64,000 bases of DNA, taken from Corydoras sp. C115 (taxonomy: Eukaryota; Chordata; Actinopteri; Siluriformes; Callichthyidae). A program made the translations under genes and the position numbers. Where the stretch lies: assembly GCA_019802505.1 (NCBI GenBank), contig JAFMOC010000435.1, forward strand, positions 143,501 through 207,500. The letters are read 5' to 3'. Numbering within the stretch: position 1 is the stretch's first letter; each line of letters begins with the position of its first letter. Shown here one piece after another: positions 44,455 through 55,808 of the stretch. Below the pieces are notes generated by a model, which did not search any database, was not told the origin of the DNA, and worked only from the letters and a program-made list of their open reading frames with translations.

Positions 44455-44930
44455 GAGGTTTTACAGCGCCCTCTGGAGCAGTGAGGGTTAAGGGTCTTGC
44501 TCAAAGAGCCGCATTGGTAACTTCAGTGAAGCAGGCATTTAAACCCACAACCTTCAGAGTGATAGCCCAACACCCAACCACTGAGCAATATTAGTCTCAG
44601 AACATGGAAGCTCCACCCAGATCGGGATTCAAGCCTGGATCCCCCAGCGCTGAGAGGAGAACCTGCTAACCCCTGATTTAATGATCTCATAAAAAACATA
44701 CATCAGTTTCTAACCTACATTTACAGTTGGTCATTTAACAGACACTTTTATCCAAAGCGACTTACAAGGTGAGCACAGGGTTCATCACAACATCCCTGGA
44801 GCAATGAGGGTGAAGGGCCTTGCTCAAGGACCCACACTGGTAACTTCAGTGGACCTGGGATTTGAACCCCAACCTTCAGATTGATAGCCCAACACACTAA
44901 CCACTGAGCTACCGCGCCTAACCTGATCTA
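44455..44930 (-). repeat. Two copies of a second tRNA-like SINE around a scrap of the first
   Basis: 44455-44590 and 44735-44925 share AGGGTCTTGCTCAA / AGGGCCTTGCTCAA, GGTAACTTCAGTG and ATAGCCCAACAC. The second also has ATCCAAAGCGACTTACAAGG and a reversed B box (GATTTGAACCCC). Between them, 44598-44680 is a reversed piece of the main SINE. Confidence 0.75.
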
Positions 44931-44939
44931 ACAATGTGT

Positions 44940-45445
44940 CATATACAAAATACACAAACGTCCTGATAACTGAATTAAGTTGTTTTATTTGGTCTCATGA
45001 TACAGGTACTGAGAACCTAAGCATGCACGACTACACGTGGAAACAGCTTGGGGAAGGACATTCTTTGTTCCAGCATAAACATTGCATGGTCCATAAAGAC
45101 CTTATTAGTTGAGTTTGGAAGTGGAAGTGACCTGACTGACATTTACAGTGACCCACACACACATCGGGGGTGTCTGACTTCATGAATAATCTTCAGGATG
45201 AATGGACAAAACTTCCCACAGACACACCAGAGAATAAGAGGCCTTCCCTGTGGAGTGGAGGCTGTTATAACTGTAATGGACGACCTACTTCAAACAGAAT
45301 GTCATAACAGCTCCTGTGGGTTTAATGTGATGGTGCCACATACAGAAGTGTACATATAAATATAAATGCTTAACATCATCATGCACTCAAACTCCCCACA
45401 TCCACACACAGGGCCAGAAAAGAGCCTTCCCCAAACTGTTGGCGG
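44940..45445. repeat. Degenerate Tc1-like element
   Basis: It has TTGGGGAAGGACATTC, TTCCAGCATAAACATTG and CATGGTCCATAAAGACC on one strand and CCTTCCCCAAACTGTTGG reversed at 45426, as in old fish Tc1 relics. No intact frame. Confidence 0.5.
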
Positions 45446-45890
45446 CATACAGCTGTTCAAAATCCATATAGGTTTTTTTTTTATTTTGTCCTTGTCACTG
45501 AAACCAATGAAAACATATGAGATCAATATTTAAAAGGTCATAATTTTTTTATTTTTTATTTTTAAATTCACCGATTAAGTGATAAAGAGGTTTAATCCCA
45601 GTAGATATCACCTATAAGTTTAACCTTAAGCTGGAACTCGTCTTCTAAAGGATCTCCTGAAGACATGTGTATCTCTCTCCGATTTAATGGTGACAGCACA
45701 AATATTCTTGCAAAAACTGATTAGATTTATTCTTGAGCTTGTACTTTAACATTGTACATAACCTCACACCCAACCGTAAGAACTGTAACATGAATAACAC
45801 AAACAAATGTACAATGAGTAATTTCTACATCATAAACTATTAGTCTTAAGAATGACCCTTTGCTTGTTTAACCACACGAATCTACATCTG
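45446..45890. other. Gene-free AT-rich stretch
   Basis: No gene or family recognised. Confidence 0.4.
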
Positions 45891-46184
45891 GGTGGCACGG
45901 TGGCTTAGTGGTTGGCATGTTCGCCTCTCAGCGCTAGGGATTTCCGGTTTGAATCCCCATCTGGGTGGAGTTTCCATGTTCTCCCCGTGTCCGCGTGGGT
46001 TTCCTCCGGGCTTTCCGGTTTCCTCCCACAGTCCAAAAACATGGATCAAGTCAATTGAGTTCTCCAAGTTGCCCCATATAGAGTGTGTATGTATGAGTGA
46101 GTGTGTGCCCAGCGATGGATTGGCGCCCTGTCCTGGGTCTATCTGCCCAGCGCCCGAAACGTTCTCCCCTGGATGGGCATGGGG

Positions 46185-46220
<36 letters not shown>

Positions 46221-46242
46221 CCCCTAATATAGGATAAAGCGG
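45891..46242 (+). repeat. tRNA-derived SINE (plus)
   Basis: Near full-length with a B-box-like GGTTTGAATCC, a long C homopolymer at 46188-46218, and the end TATAGGATAAAGCGGG. Confidence 0.9.
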
Positions 46243-46544
46243 GATCTACATCACAATTACCCATTTAATTCACCTTAATGCCAGGAAAGGTACTAAACTT
46301 TACGTAAAGCCAAATAACATACAAACAGAATACGAACCTCATCGTCTGCATTAAATATCAAAGAGAGCGTGTGGCTTTGTGGATCCTTAATAAACACTTT
46401 AAACCTCAATTCTAACTTTGGAACTTTTGAAGCCTTGTAACCTTGGAAATTAACGTTGTCAATGTTCTTAAAGGAACAGAGAATATGAAATAGAATTTAA
46501 ATATATACTTTAAAACAAATAAAATATAACCTGCTCAAATAATC

Positions 46545-46597
46545 AGTTACAACCCGGGACCTCTCGCAACCGAAGCGAGAATCATAGCCCTAGTCAC
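46545..46597 (-). tRNA. Truncated tRNA-Pro(CGG)-like sequence
   Basis: On the minus strand, CTAGGGCTATGATTCTCGC is followed by loop TTCGGTT, GCGAGAGGT and CCCGGGTT. This reproduces the D arm, the anticodon stem CTCGC/GCGAG with anticodon CGG, and the first half of the T arm of eukaryotic tRNA-Pro. The acceptor stem and the closing T-stem half are missing, so it is a fragment and not a working gene. Confidence 0.75.
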
Positions 46598-46613
46598 TTA
46601 CAGACGCAGTGAA

Positions 46614-47091
46614 GAAAAGTGCGCTGTTATCAAAAGCTGAGGCGAATACGGCAAAAATAAGTAAAGAAATAAATCATTAAATGAAAGTTAAATGTGTGAA
46701 GGGAAGCATGTTGTTTTAAACAGATGAAACTTTAAAAGCGTTAAATCGCCTCAGCTCAACAGCACTGTAACCGGCAATGAGTGCTGTCTCATATCCCATC
46801 ACGTGTTACACGAAGTGCACTCAGTAGGCTGTATGAAAGCGCTGCACCGGCGCCTACATAGTGCACCCTGTAGTGAACGTGTGTGTATTTGGGATTGTGC
46901 CACCGTGATAACGGAAGATTTTCTCGCCTGTAGTTTAATACGACGCGGTAATTAAACAAATCCATCCCATAATATTCATGTTTCAGTGTAAATTAATTCT
47001 CATATTTAATAAACAAACTTTGTTAAAATAAGACAAGATTGAATGTAGTAAATATTATATTTCACAATCGTTTAAACTCACATTTAGTCTT

Positions 47092-47134
<43 letters not shown>
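46614..47134 (+). repeat. Direct repeat copy 2 flanking samd9l, ending in (CA)n
   Basis: Matches 39773-40280 (see there). It carries an extra stretch near 46895-46960 (GTAGTTTAATACGACGCGG) absent from copy 1. Confidence 0.92.
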
Positions 47135-47138
<4 letters not shown>

Positions 47139-47581
47139 TATACACAAACACACACCCACACACAAACACACATACATATATACACAAACGCATACACACA
47201 CACACACCCACACACAAACATATACACAAACACACACCCACACACAAACATATATACACAAACACACCCACACACAAACATATACACAAATACACACACC
47301 CACACACAAACACACACACCCACATACAAACACACACCCACACACAAACATATACACAAACACACACCCACACACAAACATATACACAAACACACACCCA
47401 CACACAAACATATACACAAACACACACCCACACACAAACATATACACAAACACACACCCACACACAAACATATACACACACACAAACACATACATAAATA
47501 CACACACCCACATACAAACACACACCCACACACAAACACACATACATATATACACAAAAACAAACACACACCCACAAACAC
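47135..47581 (+). repeat. 28-bp CA-rich minisatellite
   Basis: Units of about 28 bases containing CCCACACACAAACATATACA repeat after the CA run. Long Thr/His or Cys/Val frames on both strands are artefacts of this repeat. Confidence 0.93.
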
Positions 47582-47625
47582 ACGTTCGCCTCTCAGCGTT
47601 AGGGATTCCCGGTTCGAATGTTTCA
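47582..47625 (+). repeat. SINE head scrap
   Basis: GTTCGCCTCTCAGCG and GATTCCCGGTTCGAAT only. Confidence 0.7.
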
Positions 47626-47702
47626 GAGTGAGCCAACACAAAGTCATGGTGTGGTCTGGTTTTCAGTGTTGAAATGAAGGCGTGTAATGGCCCTCAACTC
47701 AA

Positions 47703-47945
47703 CATGAAGTTCAAGTCATTTATTTATAAAGCTCTTTTTACAATCGTACGTCGTCACAAAGCAGCTTTACAGAGTTATAAACCTTTAAACCCCCAAAGAG
47801 CAAGACCAAGAGACAGCGGCAAGAACTCCTAACTTCCTGTTATGTTGATATCTTAAGGAAGAAACCTTGTGAGGACCGAGGCTCAGTGGGGGACTCATCC
47901 TCCTTGAGCATCAACAGTGTAGAACAGCCATGTACAGACTGTGTG
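47703..47945 (-). repeat. Dispersed repeat, GAGTCCCCCACTGAG family (minus)
   Basis: Reverse copy of the 27130-27370 repeat: GCAGCTTTACAGAG, CTTCCTGTTATGTTGATAT and CTCAGTGGGGGACTCATCC. Confidence 0.8.
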
Positions 47946-47984
47946 GTGATCATATGACCCGTATTTAATAACAGAAAACTATAT

Positions 47985-48425
47985 ACAACCCCTGGCAAAA
48001 ATTATGGAATCAGCAGTCCATGAAAATGTTTTTTAATTTTGTAGAAAATAATCAGATCACAGACATGACAAAAAAATAAAATAAAGGCATTTCCAAAGGA
48101 AATTTTGAAACACTCAAAGAAATCAAGAAAAATAACTGCAGTAGCCAGGAACAGTTGGATTATTAGAACAAGCACAGGGAATAAATTATGGAATCATGGA
48201 AAACCAACCAAACAAAATAACTCTCCATCACATCACTGGCACTCTATTGTTGTTGCGCCACCTCTGGCTGTTATAACTGCTCGCAGTCTCTGAGGTGTTG
48301 CCTTAATGAGTGACAAACAGTACTCTTCATCAATCTGAATCCAGCCCTCTCTGACTGCTGTTGCCAGATCAGCTTTGCAGGTTTCTTTAACCTCCGCCAC
48401 AGATTTATAATAATATAATCTTATA
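47985..48425 (-). mobile_element. Tc1/mariner-like element remnant
   Basis: The left end has GGCAAAAATTATGGAATCA, repeated internally as AATTATGGAATCATGG. The minus-strand piece 48233-48430 encodes EYCLSLIKATPQRLRAVI and GG, which resembles the C-terminus of Tc1-family transposases (EYC..L...MP.R..AVI...GG). Only this tail is left. Confidence 0.7.
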
Positions 48426-48429
48426 AACA

Positions 48430-49302
48430 TCGACCTTATGTCAATGTTTTCACAGTTTTTTGCATTAAAATAATTTCATCATCCCCAAACATCCACCAAA
48501 GCAGATTCTAATAATAAAAGGGTTTATTTTAGTCCAAACAGGAGAAAGAAACAAAAAAAGCAATCAAAAAAAAAAAATCAAACAACAAAGTAAAAAAAAA
48601 CCCAAACATTAAATAAGAGTCACAGAGCAGAGCTACGAACAAACTGCAGGAGATAACCAAGCAAGAGAAGACAGGAAGAGGCAGGTAGACATGAGGAACA
48701 GGTGAAAGCCAAAATTGGCGGGAAGTGGACAAAGACAGGAAGTGGAGGCGGAGCAAAAGCACACTGTGGAACAAAAACAAAAACAAACACACACATGGGT
48801 AATGCCTAGTCCAGCCAGCAGGAGGCCACAGGTAAACAGAGTTCAAAAGCATGGGCCACAACCTGTCGTGACAACTGACCAATCAGAAAGCTCTGATACA
48901 TATTTAATGACTCAGCATTATTCGTTCAGCTTGTCATTCCTCCTGGGTCTCAAAGGTCAGGACAATATGTCTGATTAAAATATCATTACAAGTTTTAAAA
49001 AAAGTGTAAAGTACAGGACCTGGGCGTGGCGCCGGTCGTCGTGGAGATGATAAATAATGAACGAGCATTTCTTCAAGATTCAAGAAAATTTTATTATCAT
49101 TTATTTCACATGTGGTACATGAGACAAAACGAAATGAAGGGTCACGGACCGCGTTTACCCCGTTCTATTAAAATTAGGACTTAAATTAAAAATTTAAATA
49201 AGAAAATGAGATCAAAATACAATATAGAAATGTAAAACATAACAGAATGTACAACTATATATATATAAATGCATTATATAATATATGTATATATAATATT
49301 CA
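48430..49302. other. Gene-free stretch with retroelement-like tail
   Basis: 48500-48960 has no recognised gene. 49078-49145 (ATTCAAGAAAATTTTATTAT, then GAAATGAAGGGTCACGG) resembles fish retroelement 3' ends. An AT run lies near 49255-49300. Confidence 0.4.
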
Positions 49303-49638
49303 TTCATTCATTCATTATCTCCCGCTTTATCCTATATTAGGGTCGCGGTGGGGTTCCCCATGCCCATCCAGGGGAGAACGTCTCGGGCGCTGGGCAGATA
49401 GACCCAGGACAGGGCGCCAATCCATCGCTGGGCACACACTCACACTCTACATGGGGCAATTTTTGAGAATTCAATTGACTTAATCCATGTTTTTGGAATG
49501 TGGGAGGAAACCGGAGAACCCGGAGGAAACCCACGCAGACACGGGGAGAACATGGAAACTCCACCCAGATGGGGATTCGAACCGGGAATCCCTAGCGCTG
49601 AGAGGCGAACGTGCTAACCACTAAGCCACCGTGCCGCT
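49303..49638 (-). repeat. tRNA-derived SINE (minus)
   Basis: Near full-length, tail ATTCATTCATTATCTCCCGC to head CCACCGTGCCGC. Confidence 0.9.
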
Positions 49639-49878
49639 GTATATATAATAATAAAAAAAAAATCTTCTGAATCTTCTGAAAATCTGCTAAAGTTTGTTCG
49701 TTAATTGCAGTTTATTAATTCTAAAAAAATTTCAATTACAGAGTGATGTCACAGTCCACACTTTCATCTACATTTACTTTCTAAGCTGCTTATGCTGCTG
49801 GGGGTCACCAGGGGGAGCTGTTAACTCTCTTTAAACCTATAGGTTGAAAGATGTGGAAACACCTTGAACCACCAGTAC

Positions 49879-49882
<4 letters not shown>

Positions 49883-49922
<40 letters not shown>
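49883..49922 (+). repeat. (CA)n microsatellite
   Basis: About 20 CA units. Confidence 0.95.
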
Positions 49923-49924
<2 letters not shown>

Positions 49925-50099
49925 AAAAGAAATCATCACCATACAGACATATGAAGAACATACCAAAGTAACAAAGCACTCTACCCACACCCAAGGATGG
50001 ATTAAGGATAGTCTGGGCCCCTGGGCAAATAGTTGCACCTCTGCGCACCGCCCCTCCCCAAAAAACATAAATAAATTAATACATTAAACAACCTGTCAC

Positions 50100-50677
50100 T
50101 AACTAACCCTAACTCAAGAGTCTATTTTATATAAGTTTCTTTCTACTCTTCTTTCTTGCAAATTCATCCACTAATTTATCAAAATTAAGCTGTCTGACCA
50201 AATCTGATTCAATGGCCAGAAGTGACAGTGAGTTCAGGCGGTTTTGGCTCATCCTAATCCTGAGTTCATTCTTAATACGAGCCAGTTTGGAGAATGAACG
50301 CTCCCCTTTAAATTTGTGATGGGCACAGTCAAAAAAAGTTTAAGTGCTATGTAGACATTTGGAAAGGTTGACTGTAAATTCAAATTGATCATGGTTTTGA
50401 GCATTTTACTAGGATGTTTTTCTTTTTCTCTTATGAATGATTTGTATTGTATCAATTCATCCGCCGAGCTCATGTTCAGATCCTTTAAAGTGAGCTCACT
50501 GTTGGACATATTGTCAGGCATGAAAAGAACATCAAATAGCTCAGTTAAGTGTGTGTATGCATTCAAACGGTGGTTGAGACCGGACACAAGTTTGTCAATG
50601 ACAACATTGAAAGTTTCGATCCGAAACTTGTCCTTTCCGTTAAATGCTACACCTGGTTCTGCACTATCATCAGACAT
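50100..50677 (-). pseudogene. hAT transposase remnant (ZMYM1-like C-terminus)
   Basis: The minus strand from 50677 reads GKDKFRIETFNVVIDKLVSG, HLTELFDVLF and NVYIALKLFLTVPITN. After a frame change near 50325 it reads ERSFSKLARIKNELR and FDKLVDEFARKK, the hAT dimerisation region found in ZMYM1-like and TTF-type transposases. The N-terminal part is absent and the frame is broken, so it is a dead domain fragment. Its right end comes within about 100 bases of the 3' end of the lectin gene; GTTAGT/ACTAACC tandems lie at 50697-50735. Confidence 0.75.
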
Positions 50678-50778
50678 AATTTTGTTATGTCCGTGTAACT
50701 AACCATCTAAACTAACCATCTAAACTAACCATCTAAAGTTCCACTCCATCCTGACCGAGTTCCGTGGGTTCTATCAGA

Positions 50779-53287
50779 TCACTTCAGCTTGTGGAAGAAC
50801 GTTCCGTCCGGTCGGCGTCTCCATGTCACCGTGGCGTTCTCCAAACCGTGTGCCTTCAGCTCCTGCAGGATCTAATCAATAGAACATACCTTTAATAATC
50901 AGCTGTACAGAATGTTCTGATCATCATGAGAAGGAACCATGAGGATGAGCCTCACCTGGTTCAGGATCAGTGTCATTAGTGCAGGATCGTTCACATCCTG
51001 ATTCCACTCCACCTTCATCCTCATCATCTGCCGCTGTCCAGTGATGACTGCATGATGGGAAATAAACTGTCTTTAATATAACATACATATTTAATGAGAT
51101 TATGACATCATCATCATCATCATCATCATCATCTCACCTCGGTAACAGAAGAAGGGCAGTGCAGTAGAACATGTGGTATCATAGACCAGACCGTTGTAGA
51201 TGTATCCACAATATAAACTCATCCCTATAGTATTGGGTTCTCCAGATCCCCACGTTATGATGGGGGTGTTGGTCTGATCCGACCAGCTCCAGGAGTTTCT
51301 GGTCAGTCCAATGAAGGTCCATCCAGTTATCAGTCCCTGTATAGCTGTGATGTCAGTGGTGTTTCTCACGCTGGCCAGGTCAGTGTGATACAGTCTGCAG
51401 AACGTCTGAGCGCTGTACCATTGTCTAGTGTTAGAATAATAAATGTACCTGCTGCTTCCAGAGTTCCTGTCTGTAGGAATTAAAAAATAATTATAAAACA
51501 GGTCGTTCCGCTCTTTAAATCTGATTGGCTGAGCCATTTGCCCAGCAGTGACATCATTAACAATAAACACACACGCTTCACATTCGTATCAATGTGAGAT
51601 ATAGATTATATGATATATTATTATATTCATCCATTATCTTCCGCTTTATCCTCTATTAGGGTCGCGGGGGGGTTCCCCATGCCCATCCAGGGGAGAACGT
51701 TTCGGGCACTGGGCAGATACACCCAGGACAGGTGTAGACACACTCTATATGGGGCAATTTGGAGAATTCAATTGACTTGATCCATGTTTTTGGACTGTGG
51801 GGGGAAACCGGAGAACCCCGAGGAAACCCACGCAGACACGGGGAGAACATGCAAACTCCACCCAGATGGGGATTCGAACCGGGAATCCCTAGGGCTGAGA
51901 GGAGAACATGCTAAACCACTAAGCCACCGTGCCGCGATAAATTATTATATATATTGTATGTTATATTATATACATACATTATATTAAATCACAAAATACA
52001 GATTAATAAAAACAGAGATCAGCACTAAACCCGTTACACTGTTTTATGAACTGTATTCTGTGATTTAAACACTAGATGGCAGTAGATTGTTAGAGAAACC
52101 GTAATCCTGTTACTCAGTGATCAGCGTTCAGGATTAGATGACGTCACTGAAGATCAGATTATTAACGATTTAGTTTTTAATGAAGACATTTCTGAATCAG
52201 AGCTTGTTTTTTTTTATTACAGTGTGTTTGTAAGTGTTTTATTAAAGTGATCAGACTCTCGAGGTTGTGTATTATTGTGAATAAATCACGTAAAGAGGTG
52301 GAACTGTTCTTCACGCACCGGGACTCATAACACCTCTTCATGGGCTTTATTTTTGATAAAGCCACGCCCCCTCGCACCTTGCGATATTTATTCACAGTTT
52401 ATTGTCTATAATAATTTTATTTGATTAATAAGTTTCAGCAGTGGCTGAATGTTTAAATGTTTTCTTACCATCAAAACAGATATAAGGACTCGGATATATA
52501 CATTGTATATCGTTTTCACAAGGTCCAGTGTTAAGGGCTCCACACTCCTCGACTCCAGCGTAGTTGTTGGGTTCTGCATAACACCATCTGACCTCACCAC
52601 CTAATGAGACGTTCCCGAGGGTCCAGCGCCAGTCGTGGAAGTGTTTGTAGAGTCCGACCCAAGCATAAGTAACTGACGGTTGTTTCTGGGCTTCAGTTTG
52701 TATTTTGAGCAGATCTCCAGAACTTTCGATGGTTGCCAGGTCAGTGTGGTTGACTCGGCAGTAAGCCTGGGCGTCACTCCATGTTTTGTTCTGATTGATC
52801 AGGTAGAACTTACGGGTGATGGACCCCACGAGGTGGACAGTTCCTGTAAGAAAAATTTACTGTTTCTTATACAACAGAAAGACCATGTGATCAATCCACA
52901 CAAACGAGCAATAAAACTAAAGATAACGAAGGTGAGAAGTTCGTTAACTAAACAAAGGTGAGTCCACGTGGAACACACCGGCCAACTCCCAGCGCACTTC
53001 CTGTTTACGTCATAAACCCGGCCCACAACGTCAATGAGACTCCTTAGAGAAATCGGACTCCGCTGGCTTTCCGACCTCATAATTTAAAGATTTGTTCGTT
53101 AACGTAACTTTAACTCGACAGAATCATGTCACCATCGTTTGTTCTCTGGATGTTCTGTTAGAACCTCTGATTCGGTTCTGTTAGGGTGCTTATTAAAGTT
53201 CCTGACCTGTTCTCAGGGCGTGTCCGAATGCAAATGAGGTTGTGACTCACCTGCGAGAAGCAACAAGATGAAGAGATGCAGATCCAT
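50779..53287 (-). CDS. Secreted double C-type lectin, paralogue A (5 exons)
   Basis: Exons on the minus strand: 53251-53287 (signal peptide MDLHLFILLLLAG), 52469-52843 (CTLD1), 51138-51470 (CTLD2), 50956-51047, 50779-50871; 309 residues in all and all phases join. CTLD1 has AYCRVNHTDLATIES, WVGLYKHFHDWRW, CYAEPNN and YICFD. CTLD2 has TFCRLYHTDLASVRN, FIGLTRNSWSWSD, SGEPNTIG and LPFFCYR. Both carry EPN, the mannose-type sugar/Ca2+ motif, but the WND triplet is END in CTLD1 and missing in CTLD2, so Ca2+-dependent binding is uncertain. The last two exons encode a separate module (TGQRQMMRMKV, NDPALMTLILNQ, ILQELKAHG). With no membrane helix it is probably secreted. The closest type is fish multi-CTLD lectins; no symbol is assigned. 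A SINE sits between the CTLD exons. Confidence 0.88.
51627..51936 (-). repeat. tRNA-derived SINE (minus) in lectin A intron 2
   Basis: Tail ATTCATCCATTATCTTCCGC to head CCACCGTGCCGC, with an internal deletion after CAGGACAGG. It lies in the same transcriptional direction as the lectin. Confidence 0.9.
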
Positions 53288-53539
53288 CGGTGATGTTCTC
53301 CTTTAGAACAAAGGAACGTGTTGATCACCTCAGAGTCTTTCTCCTTTGATTAAACTTAAAAACCTTTGAAAAGATGAACGTCATGGTGGAGAACATGGAT
53401 GTGGAACGAGGTTTTATGTTAATTATTCAATCAGTTTCACTCCCTCATCTGTCTCTGTGGAACGTCTGTGTGCTATTAATTATTCAGACATCAAGTTTAA
53501 ACGAGGAAGACAGACGGAAGCCTCGTCCTGAGTATAGAT

Positions 53540-53585
53540 CTTCATCATCATCATCATCATCATCATCATATATATATATATATAC
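53540..53585 (+). repeat. (ATC)n and (TA)n microsatellites
   Basis: ATC units followed by TA units; another ATC run lies at 51107-51132. Confidence 0.9.
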
Positions 53586-53708
53586 AGTAAATCAAAGACT
53601 TTATTAATAAATATTAAAAATGTTAAAATTCTTTCTTTGTGCAGACACATTAAGACTTTCTGAATTGCTGCAGTTTATTTTATCACAGCAGAAACAACAA
53701 TACTACTG

Positions 53709-53716
<8 letters not shown>

Positions 53717-53784
<68 letters not shown>
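53717..53784 (+). repeat. (AT)n microsatellite
   Basis: About 34 AT units upstream of lectin A. Confidence 0.95.
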
Positions 53785-53787
<3 letters not shown>

Positions 53788-53814
53788 AATAATAAAAATT
53801 GTTGAAAAGATTAA

Positions 53815-54162
53815 TTCATTCATTCATTATCTCCCGCTTTATCCTCTATTAGGGTCGCGGTGGGGTTCCCCATGCCCATCCAGGGGAGAACGTCTTGGGC
53901 GCTGGGCAGATACACCCAGGACAGGGCGCCAATCCATCTCCGGGCACAGACACACTCACACACACACTCTATATGGGGCAATTTTGAGAATTCAATTGAC
54001 TTGATCCATGTTTTTGGACTGTGGGAGGAAACCGGAGAACCCGGAGGAAACCCACGCAGACACGGGGAGAACATGGAAACTCCACCCAGATGGGGATTCG
54101 AACCGGGAATCCCTAGCGCTGAGAGGCGAACATGCCAAACCACTAAGCCACCGTGCCGCCCT
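53815..54162 (-). repeat. tRNA-derived SINE (minus)
   Basis: Near full-length, strongly similar to the copy at 49303-49638 (both start ATTCATTCATTATCTCCCGC). Confidence 0.9.
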
Positions 54163-54639
54163 GTTGAAAAAATTTGTAAAATAAATTCAAAACCCTCAAA
54201 AAGATAAAATAGGTCTTTAAATCGAGGTCTTTAAACTGGAGATGAGCAGATTAATCCCGCAGGCTTAACTAAACCTGATGTGAGGATTAAAGCTGAATCT
54301 TGGTTCCAGTGTGAGTTCACTAATTAAAGGTGAAGACTGAAGTTACCTGAGATCCTGACGCAGGTGAAGAGCGACGTCCTCAGCTGTCCTCAGATGTCTG
54401 AGGGTTCGGTCCTGCTGCATCTTCCTCTTCGTCAGTTTCAATGGAAATCAGATGGAAATGAACTCTGTGTCCTCAGCACAGGAACCGGACATTAAGATTG
54501 GATTTTCATGAAGGTTCCATTGGAGAACCCTTCAGATCATCTGAGATGATCAACTCATCCTGGTTTGATTGTTGCTCTGCTGGTGTTTGGGTGGCGGAAC
54601 ATGAGCTCGTTATTTTTAGTTTGTCTAATTAAAATTTCA
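54163..54639. other. Gene-free stretch
   Basis: 54300-54480 has exon-like base composition and an AGGTGAAG phrase, but no frame or domain I can support. It could be an untranslated exon. Confidence 0.35.
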
Positions 54640-54930
54640 GTTTGTTATGTTAATGATGTTAATGATGTTAATGTTGTTGATGTTGAAGAACTGAAGATGG
54701 TTCTTCATCAGTGTTGTGTCCAACAGATGCTGTATATTTGCATGATTAATTAGATGATTATTAAAGGAGAACCGGACACACCTCACATGATTCAAATATG
54801 TCCTGTTGCCATGGACACCGTGTCCAGCTCTCCTTTAATAACAATCTAATTAATCATGCAAATCTACAGCATCTGTAAGAACACAGCACTGATGAAGAAC
54901 CATCTTCATTTCTTCAACATCAACAATGTT
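54640..54930. repeat. Foldback (long inverted repeat) element
   Basis: The left arm (about 54645-54775: GAACTGAAGATGGTTCTTCA, ATTTGCATGATTAATTAGAT, AAAGGAGAACCGGACAC) and the right arm (about 54815-54930) are reverse complements with small differences. The loop contains CCTGTTGCCATGGACACC. It resembles a foldback MITE. Confidence 0.85.
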
Positions 54931-55560
54931 AATGATGATAATGATGTTAATATTAATGATGTTAATGATGTTAATGTTAATGATGTTAATGTTAATGATG
55001 TTAATGATGTTAATGTTAATGATGTTAATAATGATAATGATGTTAATGACGTTAATGATGTTGATGATGTTAATGATGTTAATGATGTTCATGTTAATGA
55101 TGTTAATGTTAATGATATTAATAATGATAATGATGTTAATTACATTAATGATGTTAATGACGTTAATGATGTTGATGTAAATGATGTTGATGTTAATGAT
55201 GTTGATGTTAATAATGTTAATGATGTTAATAATGATAATGATGACACACCTCACATCATTCAAATATGTCCTGTTGCCATGGACACCGTAACGGTATGAT
55301 GATGTTAATGTTAATGATGTTAATAATGATAATGATGTTAATGATGTTAATGACATTAATGATGTTAATTACGTTAATGATGTTGATGTTAATGATGTTA
55401 ATGTTAATGATGTTAATGATGTTAATGTTAATGATGTTAATGATGTTGATGTTAATGATGTTGATTTTAATTATGTTGATGTTAATGATGTTAATGATGT
55501 TGTTGATGTTAATGATGTTAATGATGTTAATGATGTTAATGATGTTGATGTTGTTGATGG
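54920..55560 (+). repeat. (GATGTTAAT)n tandem array
   Basis: Mixed 9- and 6-base units (GATGTTAAT, GTTAAT, AATGATAAT) fill about 600 bases, interrupted at about 55245-55293 by a second copy of the foldback loop text (ATTCAAATATGTCCTGTTGC). The long Asn/Asp/Val or Met/Leu frames are artefacts. Confidence 0.93.
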
Positions 55561-55667
55561 AACCTGGATTGCTATTGGACTGGCGGTCCTGCAGGACGTC
55601 TTCAGTGGACTAATATAATTTTCAATTGTTAAATACGGGTCACATGATCACCACACAATCTGTACAT

Positions 55668-55808
55668 GACTCACCAACATTATACTACCACACCACGAAT
55701 CAAATTTAAATGACTCACCAACATTATACTACCACACCACGAATCAAATTTAAATGACTCACCAACATTATACTACCACACCACGAATCAAATTTAAATG
55801 ACTCACCA
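55668..55808 (+). repeat. 44-bp tandem repeat, three copies
   Basis: TGACTCACCAACATTATACT plus ACCACACCACGAATCAAATT units, the last partly diverged. Confidence 0.93.

Noticed and set aside
47039..47647. Long open frames rich in Thr/His (plus) and Cys/Val (minus)
   Set aside because: They translate the CA-rich 28-bp minisatellite in several frames at once; no gene context.
54850..55613. Asn/Ile/Asp-rich and Met/Leu-rich open frames
   Set aside because: They are produced by the GATGTTAAT array, whose 9-base unit keeps frames open on both strands.
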